The position numbers and the translations under genes were made by a program. Source: Actinomadura rifamycini DSM 43936 (GTDB lineage Bacteria > Actinomycetota > Actinomycetes > Streptosporangiales > Streptosporangiaceae). From it: a stretch of 64,000 bases of DNA. Below the pieces are notes generated by a model, which saw nothing but the letters and a program-made list of their open reading frames with translations, was not told the origin of the DNA and did no database searches. The stretch lies in assembly GCF_000425065.1 (NCBI RefSeq), contig NZ_AULB01000010.1, positions 276,881 through 340,880 of the forward strand, given 5' to 3'. This document shows, in pieces, positions 32,478 through 40,686 of the stretch (its first letter is position 1; each line of letters starts with the position of its first letter).

Positions 32478-32529
32478 CGCCGCTCGCTGCGCCCCGACCC
32501 GCGCCCGCCCCGCCCGCCCGGTCCCGTCC

Positions 32530-34152
32530 CTAGGACGGGTCGCCGGCGGGCGCGGCGAGGCGGGTGGGGCTCGTGCGGCCGCGCAGGACGACCTCGTCGC
32601 CGAGGGCCCACCGCGCGGCCTCGTCCGGTCCGGCGGCGTCGAGGAGCGGACCGGCGGCGAGGACGCGCGCGGGCGTGGTCTTCGCCAGGTCGGTGAGCCG
32701 CGCGGCCTCGTTCACCGGGTCGCCGATCACGGTGTACTCGAAGCGCTCCTCGGCGCCGATGTGCCCGGCGACGGCCTCGCCGGCGGAGACCCCGACGGCC
32801 GCCTCGACCCCGCGGACCTCGGCGCGCAGCCGGGCCGCCAGCTCGCGGCCCGCCGCGAGCGCGCGGGCGGGCGCGTCCGGCAGGCCGACCGGCGCCCCGA
32901 AGATCGCCAGGGCGGCGTCGCCCTCGAACTTGTTGATCCAGCCGCCGTGCGCGCCGACGACCTCGACGACGACGGCGAAGAAGTCGTTGAGCAGCTTGAC
33001 GACCTCGGCGGGCGGGCGGTCCGCGGCGAGCCGGGTGGACCCGATGATGTCGACGAACAGCACCGCGACCTCGCGCAGCTCGCCGCCGAGGTCGACGCCG
33101 CGCTCGACGGCGACGCGGGCGGCGTCCGCGCCGACCTGCCGGCCGAACAGGTCCCGGAGGCGCTCGTGCTCGCGCAGGCCGGCGGCCATGTGGTTGAACC
33201 CGGCCTGCAGGAGGCCGACCTCGCTCCCGTCGTAGACGGGCACTTCGACGTCGAGGTCGCCGTGCTGGACGCGGGCGAGGCCGTGCCGGACGGACTCGAC
33301 GGGGTCGGCGATCGCGCGGGCCGCGCCGTAGGTGACGAGGAAGCCGACGACCAGGGCGACGCCGCCGAGGGTGAGGACCGCGACGGCGAAGTCCCGGACG
33401 GTGATCCGCGCGATGAGGAACGAGCCGACGGCCAGGGTGATCAGGCCGAGGATCGGGACGGCGGTGCCGAGCGCCCACGCGAGGACGGACCGGGCGACGA
33501 CGCCGGGCAGGCCGGTGCGGCGCGGCAGCTCGCTGCGCAGCGCGGTGGTCACCGCGCGGCGGAGCAGCCGCTCGGTGAGCAGGTAGACGATCGTGCAGGT
33601 GGTGAGGCCGCCGAGCAGGCTGGTCAGGCCGAGCTTCACGGCGAGCAGCCAGGAGAACGGCAGGTTGATCAGGACCCAGCCGACCGTCCCGATGCCCCAC
33701 AGGGTCAGGTGCAGGGCCATCAGCCGCAGCGGCCCGTACAGCAGGAGGGAGCGTTCCCGGCGCCGCGGCTCGTCGTGCCGTTCGACCAGGCGGTGGACGC
33801 GGCGGAAGAACCGTTCGCCGAGGACGAGCCCGGCCGGCACCGCTGCGGCCACGTAGACGGTGAACACGACCAGGTTGATCAGCTTGATGCGTTCGGAGAA
33901 GTCGCCGACCGGGTCGGGGACGACGACGGCGAACAGCAGCACGACGAGCGCGCCGCCGAGGTTGGCCAGACCGGTGGCGACCGTGACCAGGATCCGGGCG
34001 CGCCGCGCGACGGCGGCCCGCGAGTCGCCGGGGCGCCCGTCGATCAGCCGCCACAGGGGGCCGAGCAGGGTCCGCCGGGGCCGCGGCGCGGTCGCGGGGG
34101 CGAGCGCCGCGCCGGGCCCCGAGGACGGATCGTCCGCCGTATCGGTCTCCAT
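32530..34152 (-). CDS. membrane class III adenylate/nucleotidyl cyclase with HAMP domain
   Basis: The 540-residue protein has six membrane spans (about 54-277), a HAMP linker (about 278-330) and a class III cyclase domain (about 360-520). Metal aspartates are D368 in VDIIGST and D412 in NKFEGDAALAIF. Lys408 occupies the base-selecting lysine position and N481/R485 (VNEAAR) the transition-state positions. The second base-selecting Asp is replaced by Thr474 (YTVIGD), as in the mycobacterial Rv3645 group. It should make cAMP, but altered base choice is possible. TACCCT eight bases before the start indicates a leaderless transcript. Confidence 0.9.
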   Translation of the reverse strand: METDTADDPSSGPGAALAPATAPRPRRTLLGPLWRLIDGRPGDSRAAVARRARILVTVATGLANLGGALVVLLFAVVVPDPVGDFSERIKLINLVVFTVYVAAAVPAGLVLGERFFRRVHRLVERHDEPRRRERSLLLYGPLRLMALHLTLWGIGTVGWVLINLPFSWLLAVKLGLTSLLGGLTTCTIVYLLTERLLRRAVTTALRSELPRRTGLPGVVARSVLAWALGTAVPILGLITLAVGSFLIARITVRDFAVAVLTLGGVALVVGFLVTYGAARAIADPVESVRHGLARVQHGDLDVEVPVYDGSEVGLLQAGFNHMAAGLREHERLRDLFGRQVGADAARVAVERGVDLGGELREVAVLFVDIIGSTRLAADRPPAEVVKLLNDFFAVVVEVVGAHGGWINKFEGDAALAIFGAPVGLPDAPARALAAGRELAARLRAEVRGVEAAVGVSAGEAVAGHIGAEERFEYTVIGDPVNEAARLTDLAKTTPARVLAAGPLLDAAGPDEAARWALGDEVVLRGRTSPTRLAAPAGDPS

Positions 34153-34160
34153 GGGCGTGC

Positions 34161-34166
34161 AGGGTA
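34161..34166 (-). promoter_or_regulatory. -10 element of a leaderless cyclase promoter
   Basis: On the minus strand this is TACCCT, ending eight bases before the cyclase ATG at 34152, with no Shine-Dalgarno sequence. Confidence 0.5.
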
Positions 34167-34240
34167 GCCGGTCGGCCGGACTGTCCGTCGGTACCGGCCA
34201 TGTCACCCGAAAGAGGGATAGGTCCGCCCTTTCAGTCAGA

Positions 34241-34256
34241 TTGACCGGTCGGTCAA
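34241..34256. promoter_or_regulatory. TetR-type palindrome upstream of the SPW/tetR pair
   Basis: TTGACCG and CGGTCAA form perfect 7-base arms around GT, 57 bp before the SPW-protein start and 89 bp from the divergent cyclase start. The TetR encoded by the second gene of the downstream pair is the likely binder. Confidence 0.7.
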
Positions 34257-34312
34257 TCAGGGCACCCTCTCCGGTACCGGACCTGACGGAGCACGACCCC
34301 CGGAGGTGGCAC

Positions 34313-34651
34313 ATGGACAAGTTCGCGTGGCAGGACGGGGTGGCCTTCGCGGCCGGGCTCGTCGCGCTGCTGGCCCCCAACCTGTGGGCCGACGACGCGG
34401 GCGAGCAGCCGCTCATGGTGCTCGGCGCCCTGCTCGCGCTCGCGGGCCTGTACGCGCTGCTCGGCGCGCCCGGCCCGACGGCGTGGACGACGACCGCGTT
34501 CGCGCTGCTGATCTTCGTGTCGCCGTGGGCGTTCGGGTTCACCGGCGCCGACGCGGCGGCCTGGACGGCATGGATCGTCGGCGCCGTCGCGACTATCGTC
34601 GGCCTGTGGGGAGCCACCCAGGCGCGCGGCCGGACGCCCGCCGCGACCTGA
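34313..34651 (+). CDS. SPW-repeat integral membrane protein
   Basis: The 112-residue protein has four hydrophobic helices arranged as two similar halves. Each half has the family landmark of an aromatic/Pro turn: LLAPNLWADDAG in the first and VSPWAFGFTGADAAAW in the second, where SPW gives the family its name. Function is unknown. GGAGG lies six bases before the ATG at 34313. It is followed by a TetR gene in the same direction after 67 bp and preceded by a TetR-type palindrome. It may therefore be under that regulator. Confidence 0.85.
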   Translation: MDKFAWQDGVAFAAGLVALLAPNLWADDAGEQPLMVLGALLALAGLYALLGAPGPTAWTTTAFALLIFVSPWAFGFTGADAAAWTAWIVGAVATIVGLWGATQARGRTPAAT

Positions 34652-34718
34652 ACCTGAACCCGAAGCGGTCCCGGACGCCCGCGCGTCCGGGGCCGTCCGG
34701 CATGTGGGGGGAGCGCCG

Positions 34719-35339
34719 ATGAGAACGCGGCCGTCCGGGAAGCACGAGCCCGATATCGAGCCGGCGGCGGGCGGCGGGGAGGTCTCGTCCCGCACCCGCA
34801 TCCTGGACGCGGCCGAGGCGCTGTTCGCCGAGCGCGGCTACGAGGCCACGTCGACGGCGCGCATCGCGCGCCGTGCGAAGGTCCCGAAGGGGCTCGTGTT
34901 CCACTACTTCCCGCAGAAGATGGACGTCCTGGTGGCGCTGATCGACGAGCGGACGTTCGTCGAGGAACTCGACGCGTCCGGCGGCGCCGGGATGGACGAC
35001 GCGGTGCCGGGCGACCCGGCGGGCACCCTCTCGCGGCTGGCCCGCAAGCTGCCGCTGCGGGCGTCCCCCGCGATGCGCCGCATCCTGTTCCGCGAGGCCG
35101 ATACGCACACGTCCGTCCGGGAGCGGCTCGGGCGGCTGAACGGCGAGGTGTTCCTGCGGGCGCGGCACGCGCTGGAGCTCGCGCTGCCCGGCGCGCGCGG
35201 CGACCAGGCGCGGCTGGAGGTCGCGGCCGCGACGTTCACGGCGGTGCTGATCTACCAGGAGAACCTGGCGAGCGTCACCGGCCAGCACCTCGACCCGGAC
35301 GCCGTCGCCGAGCTCATCGCGCGCGCCCTGGGCGCCTGA
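34719..35339 (+). CDS. TetR family regulator
   Basis: The 206-residue regulator has a short disordered start, then TetR_N (about 24-70: SSRTRILDAAEALFAERGYEATSTARIARRAKVPKGLVFHYFPQKMDVLVALI) and a helical ligand domain. The ATG at 34719 sits behind GGGGGGAG; a GTG at 34704 is in frame but would include the ribosome-binding site. It follows the SPW gene as a probable operon. Autoregulation through the palindrome at 34241-34256 is inferred. The ligand is unknown. Confidence 0.85.
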   Translation: MRTRPSGKHEPDIEPAAGGGEVSSRTRILDAAEALFAERGYEATSTARIARRAKVPKGLVFHYFPQKMDVLVALIDERTFVEELDASGGAGMDDAVPGDPAGTLSRLARKLPLRASPAMRRILFREADTHTSVRERLGRLNGEVFLRARHALELALPGARGDQARLEVAAATFTAVLIYQENLASVTGQHLDPDAVAELIARALGA

Positions 35340-35349
35340 GGGCGGCCGG

Positions 35350-35844
35350 TCAGGTCCGGATGGGCTCCAGCAGCCGGTGCGGGGAGCGCAGGACCCGGCT
35401 GACGGGGTCGTCGCGGTGCCGGACGCCGGGCCCGGCGTGGATCTCCAGGTCCTCCATCGGGACGGTCGCGCCGCAGGACGGGCACGTCCCGTCGGGCCGC
35501 ACGCGGCCGCCGCAGCCGACGTGGACGAACAGCCGGCAGGGCTCGGCGGACAGGTGCTCCTCGCTCCACCGGGCGAGCCCGTGCACGACCGGCCACAGGT
35601 CGCGGCCCCTCCCGGTGAGCACGTAGTCCTGCCCGTCCTTGGCGAGCACGCCCGCCTCGACGAGGGACTGCAGCCGCGCCGACAGCACCGCGCGCGGGAT
35701 GTCCAGATGGACGAGGAAGTCGCTGAACCGCCGGACGCCGTACATGGCGTCACGGATGATCAGCAGCGTCCAGCGCTCCCCCACGACCTCCAGGGCGCGG
35801 GCCAGCGAGCAGTCCTGCGCCGCGTAGTCCTTGCCGAGTGCCAT
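35350..35844 (-). CDS. HxlR family winged-helix regulator with C-terminal zinc ribbon
   Basis: The 164-residue regulator has the HxlR winged helix: CSLARALEVVGERWTLLIIRDAMYGVRRFSDFLVHLDIPRAVLSARLQSLVEAGVL. A C-terminal extension follows with CGGRVRPDGTCPSCG, a four-cysteine zinc ribbon not present in minimal HxlR proteins. HxlR members often sense aldehydes, quinones or redox state. It diverges from an MFS transporter gene across 124 bp holding two identical palindromes, so it most likely represses that transporter. The zinc ribbon could make it metal- or thiol-responsive. Confidence 0.87.
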   Translation of the reverse strand: MALGKDYAAQDCSLARALEVVGERWTLLIIRDAMYGVRRFSDFLVHLDIPRAVLSARLQSLVEAGVLAKDGQDYVLTGRGRDLWPVVHGLARWSEEHLSAEPCRLFVHVGCGGRVRPDGTCPSCGATVPMEDLEIHAGPGVRHRDDPVSRVLRSPHRLLEPIRT

Positions 35845-35867
35845 GCGCCCACACTAGCCGAGTCGAG

Positions 35868-35915
35868 GTTCAATGAACGAACCATGGCGTGCTACGGTCG
35901 CCGAGTTCAATGAAC
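35868..35915. promoter_or_regulatory. twin HxlR operators between hxlR and the MFS gene
   Basis: GTTCAATGAAC (perfect 5-base arms around A) occurs at 35868-35878 and 35905-35915, in both cases followed by GAACC. The 37-bp spacing is a little under four helical turns. Both lie between the divergent start codons. Confidence 0.75.
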
Positions 35916-35968
35916 GAACCGACCGGCGGCCAGGCCGGTCCGTTCGCCGGACCACCTCGGGAGTGCGC

Positions 35969-37354
35969 ATGACCACCCTGGCGACACCCGCGGCGCGCGG
36001 GCGCCGCGCGGAGGGCCCCTCCGCCGCGCTGGCGCTGCCCGCCGCCGCGACCCTGCTGGCGCTCATGAACTACTGCGCCCCGGCGGCGACGCTCGCCGAC
36101 ACCGCCCGCGGCCTGCACGCGGGGGCGACCGCGCAGATCTGGCTGATGAGCTCCATCAGCCTCGGGCTGGCGGCGGCGCTGCTCGCCGTGGGCAGCCTCG
36201 CCGACGACCACGGACGCAAGCGGATGTTCGTCCTGGGCGCGGCTCTCCTCGCCGTCTCCAGCGTCGCGTGCGCCCTGGCGCCGGACGCCCTCACCTTCGT
36301 CGCCGGCCGGATCGTGCAGGGCGCCGCGAGCGCCGCGCTGCTGGCCACCGGCCTCGGCATCGTCGCCGCCTCCTTCGGGCCGGGCCCGCGCCGCGCCCGC
36401 GCCACCGGCACCTGGGGCGCGATGGTCGGGCTCGGCATCGCCCTCGGGCCGATCGCCGCCGCCGGGCTGACCGTGCTGGGCGGCTGGCGGCTCTGGTACT
36501 GGGCGACGGTCGCCGCGGCGGCGCTGCTCGCCGTGGTGGCGGCCCGCGCGCTGGAGGAGTCCCGCGCCGAGCGCCCGCGCGGCCTGGACCTCCCCGGCCT
36601 GGCCGCCATGAGCCTCGGCGTGGGCGCGCTGGTCGCGGCGATCACCTGGGGGCGCGCCGGCTGGACGAGCCCCGGCGTCCTCGCCCTGTTCGCCGCGGCG
36701 GCCGCGCTGCTGGCCGCGTTCGTCGCGGTCCAGGCGCGGCGCCGCGACCCGATGGTCGACCTCGCGCTGTTCCGGCGCCCCGCGTTCCTGCTGTCGGTGA
36801 CGGGCGCGCTGGTCACCGGGCTCGCGATCATCGGCGTCATGACGTACTCGGCGACGATGATGAGCCTGGTGATGGGCCTGTCGCCGCTCGCGGCGGCGCT
36901 CGTCCTCGCGATCTGGTCGGGGCTGTCGTTCCTCGTGGCGCTGCAGGCGCACCGCCTCCCGGCCCGGCTGCCCGTCCGCCGGCTGCTGGCCGCCGGGTTC
37001 GCGCTGGCCGGGGCGGGCGAGCTGGCGATGGCGGTGTTCGCGCCGGGGGCGCCGTGGTGGCGCCTCGCGCCGGGCCTCGCCGTCGCGGGCGTCGCGAGCG
37101 GGCTGACGAACGCGATGCTCGCGCGGCTCGCCGTCGACAGCGTGCCCGCCGACCGCGCGAGCATGGGGTCGGGCGCGAACAACACCGCCCGCTACATCGG
37201 CGCGTCCGTCGGCGTCGCGATCGTCGGGGCGGTCGCGACCGGCTCCGGGCACGACCCGGCCGCCCTCGCGCACGGGACGAACGTCGCGCTCGTCGTCTCG
37301 GCCGCCGCGGCGCTCGCGTACGCCGCCCTGGCCCTCGCCATCCGGGAGCGCTAG
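35969..37354 (+). CDS. MFS multidrug-type exporter (DHA2-like, about 14 TM)
   Basis: The 461-residue inner-membrane protein is a proton-coupled drug exporter of the major facilitator superfamily. Motif A is present as GSLADDHGRKRMFVLGA between helices 2 and 3, and motif C-like glycine repeats follow (LGIALGPIAAAGLTVLGGWRLWYW). The number of hydrophobic stretches suggests 13-14 helices. ATG at 35969 is preferred over 35873, because the latter would place an HxlR operator in the coding sequence. The divergent HxlR gene and twin operators imply substrate-inducible expression. Its stop overlaps the convergent CoxE-like gene by four bases. Confidence 0.85.
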   Translation: MTTLATPAARGRRAEGPSAALALPAAATLLALMNYCAPAATLADTARGLHAGATAQIWLMSSISLGLAAALLAVGSLADDHGRKRMFVLGAALLAVSSVACALAPDALTFVAGRIVQGAASAALLATGLGIVAASFGPGPRRARATGTWGAMVGLGIALGPIAAAGLTVLGGWRLWYWATVAAAALLAVVAARALEESRAERPRGLDLPGLAAMSLGVGALVAAITWGRAGWTSPGVLALFAAAAALLAAFVAVQARRRDPMVDLALFRRPAFLLSVTGALVTGLAIIGVMTYSATMMSLVMGLSPLAAALVLAIWSGLSFLVALQAHRLPARLPVRRLLAAGFALAGAGELAMAVFAPGAPWWRLAPGLAVAGVASGLTNAMLARLAVDSVPADRASMGSGANNTARYIGASVGVAIVGAVATGSGHDPAALAHGTNVALVVSAAAALAYAALALAIRER

Positions 37355-38742
37355 GCCAGGTCCTCGACGAAGGCGGCGAGCTGGACCAGGTTGCGGCACT
37401 CGTGCATCTCCACGATCTCGCCGTAGCGGGACGCCGCGGAGTCGCCGGTGTCCCACAGCCGGCGGGGCTCGGGGTTCAGCCAGTGCGCGTGGCGGGCGCG
37501 GTCCGCCAGGTCCCGCAGGACCGGCAGGGACAGCTCCCCGTAGTTGGACCGCGCGTCGCCGAGGATCAGCAGCGACGTCTTCGGCCCCACCGCGTCCCCG
37601 TACCGGTCCGCGAACACCTTGATCGCGTGCCCGTAGTTGGAGCGGCCGGTGATCCAGACGAGGTCGGCCTCCTCGGCCATGCGGGTCATCGCGTCGGCGA
37701 CGTCCGCACCGGGCCGGAAGTACTTGGTGATCTCGTCGGTGGCGTCGATGAACGCGAACGCCCGCACCTTGCTGAACTGCTCGCGCAGCGCGAACGTCAG
37801 CAGCAGCGTGAAGTGCGCGAACGCCGACACCGAGTCGCTGGCGTCGCACAGCACGACCAGCTCCGGCTTGTGCGGGCGCCGCGGCCGGTAGTGGGTGGCC
37901 AGCGGCACTCCCCCGCTGCCCAGGGACGCGCGGACGGTGCGGCGGAAGTCGAGCCTCCCGCGGTCGCCGCGCCGCTGCTTCTGGACGAGCCGGGTGGCGA
38001 GGCGCCGCGCCAGCGGGTACACCTCGCGGCGCAGTGCGTCCAGCTCGGCACGTCCCGCACTGGAGAAGTCGAGGCGCTCCAGCGGCGGCCGCACGGTCAG
38101 CCGCGCCGTCCGCTCGACGCCGGTGTCCTCGGCGATGCGGCGGCGCACCTCCCCGGCGACGAGGTCCTCGAACCGGGCGATGCGGTCGCCGAACGTGCGG
38201 CGCGCGATCCGCTCGGCCATCCCGCCGCGCTCCCGCCCCTGCAGCACGGCGTTCAGCAGCCCCGCCATGAGCGTCTCGGGCGACAGGGCCCGCAGGACCC
38301 CGGAGGAGAACCAGGCGTCCTGCCCCTCGGGCCGCCCGTACTCGGCGACGGCCGTGCGGGCGAACTGCCGCAGGCCCGCGTCGTCCCCGGTCAGCAGCAG
38401 GTCCGCGAGCTCCTCGCGGCGCAGCCGCACCCGGGGGTCCAGCGGCGCCGGGACGGGGCGCCCGTCGGCGCCGAGCGTCCGCGCGGCGCGCTCGGGCGGG
38501 GCGCCCGCGCCGTCCCCGACGGCGGCCGGGAACCACAGGTCGAACAGCCGGTCGAACGCGAGCCGGTGCGCGGGCCGCTTGACCACCGTGGCGGCGTACG
38601 CGGCGCGCAGCGCCGCCCGGTCGAGCAGGTCGACCGCCTGCACGGCGCGGACCGCGTCCAGGCCCTCGGCGACCGACACCGGCAGCCCGGCCTCGCGCAG
38701 CGCCGCCACGAACCCGGTGTGCCGGTCGACGAGCGACGCCAT
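37351..38742 (-). CDS. CoxE-like VWA domain protein
   Basis: The 463-residue protein has a C-terminal von Willebrand A domain with the MIDAS start VVLCDASDSVSAF (DxSxS). The N-terminal part is helical and contains FDRLFDLWFP and RREELADLLL. Proteins of this type act with MoxR ATPases as metal-insertion or remodelling chaperones. It begins one base after the moxR stop. No carbon monoxide dehydrogenase or methanol dehydrogenase genes are in the window, so the client is unknown. Confidence 0.87.
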   Translation of the reverse strand: MASLVDRHTGFVAALREAGLPVSVAEGLDAVRAVQAVDLLDRAALRAAYAATVVKRPAHRLAFDRLFDLWFPAAVGDGAGAPPERAARTLGADGRPVPAPLDPRVRLRREELADLLLTGDDAGLRQFARTAVAEYGRPEGQDAWFSSGVLRALSPETLMAGLLNAVLQGRERGGMAERIARRTFGDRIARFEDLVAGEVRRRIAEDTGVERTARLTVRPPLERLDFSSAGRAELDALRREVYPLARRLATRLVQKQRRGDRGRLDFRRTVRASLGSGGVPLATHYRPRRPHKPELVVLCDASDSVSAFAHFTLLLTFALREQFSKVRAFAFIDATDEITKYFRPGADVADAMTRMAEEADLVWITGRSNYGHAIKVFADRYGDAVGPKTSLLILGDARSNYGELSLPVLRDLADRARHAHWLNPEPRRLWDTGDSAASRYGEIVEMHECRNLVQLAAFVEDLA

Positions 38743-38743
38743 G

Positions 38744-39652
38744 TCAGCCCAGCCCCAGTTCCTTCGCCGCGCGCTCCTGGTCGGACGCGTGCTTGAGCAC
38801 GACGCCGAGCGTGCGGGCGACGGCCGCCTCGTCCAGGTCGTCCAGCCCGAGGGCGAGCAGGGTGCGCGCCCAGTCGACGGTCTCGGCGATCGACGGCGCC
38901 TTCTTGACCTCGAGCGCCCGCAGCGTCCCGACCGTCCGGACGAGCTGCTCGGCCAGTTCCGCCTCGATGCCGGGGACCTGCGCGAGGACGATCTCGCGCT
39001 CCCGCTCGGGCGCCGGGTAGTCGAGGTGCAGGTAGAGGCAGCGGCGCTTGAGCGCCTCCGACAGCTCCCGGGCCGCGTTCGAGGTGATCAGCACGAACGG
39101 GCGGCGGACGGCCTCGACGGTGCCGAGCTCGGGGATCGTGACCTGGAAGTCCGACAGGACCTCCAGCAGCATCCCCTCCACCTCGACGTCGGCCTTGTCG
39201 GCCTCGTCGATGAGCAGGACGGTCGGGCCGGTGCGGCGGATCGCCGCCAGCAGCGGCCGCTCGAGGAGGAACTCCTCGGAGAAGATGTCGTCGTGGGTCT
39301 CCTGCCAGGCCCGGTCCTCCGGCGCCGCCTGGATGGCGAGGAGCTGCTTCTTGTAGTTGAACTCGTACAGGGCGCGGGCCTCGTCCAGGCCCTCGTAGCA
39401 CTGCAGCCGGATCAGCTCGGACCCGGTGGCCGCCGCGACGGCCTTCGCCAGCTCGGTCTTCCCGACGCCCGCGGGCCCCTCCACCAGCAGCGGCTTGCCC
39501 AGCGCCTGCGCGAGGTAGACGGTCGTGGCGATCGCCTCGTCGGTCAGGTACCGGACGGCCGCCAGCCGCGCGGCCGCGTCGGCGGGCGAGGCGAACGCGC
39601 CGTCCCCCGCCGGCCCGCCGGACGCGGCCTCGGACACCGTGCTCTCGCTCAT
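38744..39652 (-). CDS. MoxR-family AAA+ ATPase
   Basis: The 302-residue ATPase has Walker A EGPAGVGKTEL (about 58-68), Walker B VLLIDEADKADVE, sensor 1 VLITSNAARELSEAL and the arginine-finger region LKRRCLYLHLDYP. MoxR proteins drive assembly or activation of metalloenzymes with VWA partners. The gene sits between a lipoprotein gene (4-bp overlap) and the CoxE-like gene (1-bp gap), so the three are translationally linked. The ATG is at 39652. The client protein is not evident. Confidence 0.92.
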   Translation of the reverse strand: MSESTVSEAASGGPAGDGAFASPADAAARLAAVRYLTDEAIATTVYLAQALGKPLLVEGPAGVGKTELAKAVAAATGSELIRLQCYEGLDEARALYEFNYKKQLLAIQAAPEDRAWQETHDDIFSEEFLLERPLLAAIRRTGPTVLLIDEADKADVEVEGMLLEVLSDFQVTIPELGTVEAVRRPFVLITSNAARELSEALKRRCLYLHLDYPAPEREREIVLAQVPGIEAELAEQLVRTVGTLRALEVKKAPSIAETVDWARTLLALGLDDLDEAAVARTLGVVLKHASDQERAAKELGLG

Positions 39653-40074
39653 CCCTTGACCTTCGTGTACGTCTGCTTCGTCCCGCCGAACGTCAACTCG
39701 TCCCCCTTCTCACTGAGGGTGACACCCCAGTTGGACTCGGTCTCCGGGTCGCCGCCGTTCCAGGAGAACCGGAACGCGCGCCCGCCCTCGTGGATCACGC
39801 TGCCGCTCCACAGCTCGTGGCGGCCCTTCTTCCACACGCCCCTGCCGTCCGCGGCGAACTGGAAGTAGTCCTTGGTCTTGCCGACCCAGCGCCCGACGAG
39901 CGGCTCGACCGCCGCCGGCGACACCCGCGGCAGCGGCGCCACCGCGGTGGGCGGCGCGGACGCGGCCGCGCCCGTCCCGCCGTGGCCGCCCTCCCCGCCC
40001 CCGCCGCAGCCGGTGAGGACGAGCGCGGCGGCCGCGCACCCGGTCAGAGCGGTCGTTCGGGTCCGCAGTCCCAC
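39649..40074 (-). CDS. lipoprotein, first gene of the MoxR/CoxE operon
   Basis: The 141-residue protein has a lipoprotein signal peptide (LRTRTTALTGCAAAALVLTGC, lipobox LTGC) and a Gly/Ala/Pro linker. A small beta-rich domain follows (VGRWVGKTKDYFQFAADGRGVWKKGRHELWSGSV...FGGTKQTYTKVKG). It should be anchored to the outer face of the cytoplasmic membrane. GTG at 40074 lies six bases after GGAGGT. The stop overlaps the moxR start (ATGA). I do not recognise the domain. Its coupling to moxR is notable because MoxR acts in the cytoplasm. Confidence 0.8.
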   Translation of the reverse strand: MGLRTRTTALTGCAAAALVLTGCGGGGEGGHGGTGAAASAPPTAVAPLPRVSPAAVEPLVGRWVGKTKDYFQFAADGRGVWKKGRHELWSGSVIHEGGRAFRFSWNGGDPETESNWGVTLSEKGDELTFGGTKQTYTKVKG

Positions 40075-40251
40075 GGGAACCTCCGGAGCGTCTCGGCGGC
40101 GAAAGCGGCAGTGTACCGGCGGGTAGCGGCCGGGGGGCGGCCCCGCCCGGGGGCCGGCCGGCGGGGCCGCCGACCCGCTCCCTGCGGGGGACCCGGAGGT
40201 TACCTCCTCCGGGTGACGCGCCCCGAGGGCGCGCCCGCGTATAACCGGAGC

Positions 40252-40608
40252 ATGACGAGCCCACGCCTGCCCCGCGAGGACCTGACCGCGGCGCTGGCCG
40301 CCCGGCGGGAACTGGGTCCCGACTACGACGACGCCTTCATCGAGACGGTCGTGGACCGCATCCAGGAGGCGCTCGACGCCCGCGCCGCGCACGCCCCGGC
40401 GCCCGCCAAGCGGGCCCGCCCCGCCCGGGCGCACGCGCCGGTGACGTCCGAGCGGGACCACGGCCTCGCCCTCGCGGTGCTGTCGCTGCTCGCCGCGATC
40501 CCGCTGACCGCGATCACGGCGATCAACGCCGGGCTTCCGGGACTGGTGTTCACCCTGGCGGCGATCGTCCTGCTGAACGTCACCTACAACTTCCGCCCGC
40601 GCCGCTAG
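40252..40608 (+). CDS. small membrane protein, hypothetical (DUF1707-free, two TM)
   Basis: The 118-residue protein has a charged N-terminal domain (PREDLTAALAARRELGPDYDDAFIETVVDRIQEAL), a short Ala/Pro/Arg linker and two closely spaced membrane helices (LALAVLSLLAAIPLTAITAI and LPGLVFTLAAIVLLNVTYNF). The N-terminal block is common in actinobacterial small membrane proteins with no known function. It begins with an ATG at 40252 without a strong Shine-Dalgarno. It is divergent from the lipoprotein gene and followed by the strongest hairpin in the window. Confidence 0.75.
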   Translation: MTSPRLPREDLTAALAARRELGPDYDDAFIETVVDRIQEALDARAAHAPAPAKRARPARAHAPVTSERDHGLALAVLSLLAAIPLTAITAINAGLPGLVFTLAAIVLLNVTYNFRPRR

Positions 40609-40616
40609 CCGGGCGC

Positions 40617-40661
40617 CCCCGCGCGGTCCCGGACGCGCGGGGCGTCCGGGACCGCGCGGGG
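40617..40661. terminator. bidirectional terminator between the membrane protein and fadE
   Basis: A perfect 19-bp stem (40617-40635 with 40643-40661) with a seven-base loop lies between convergent genes. Confidence 0.9.
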
Positions 40662-40686
40662 CTAGCCGGCGACCGCGGATCGCCGG

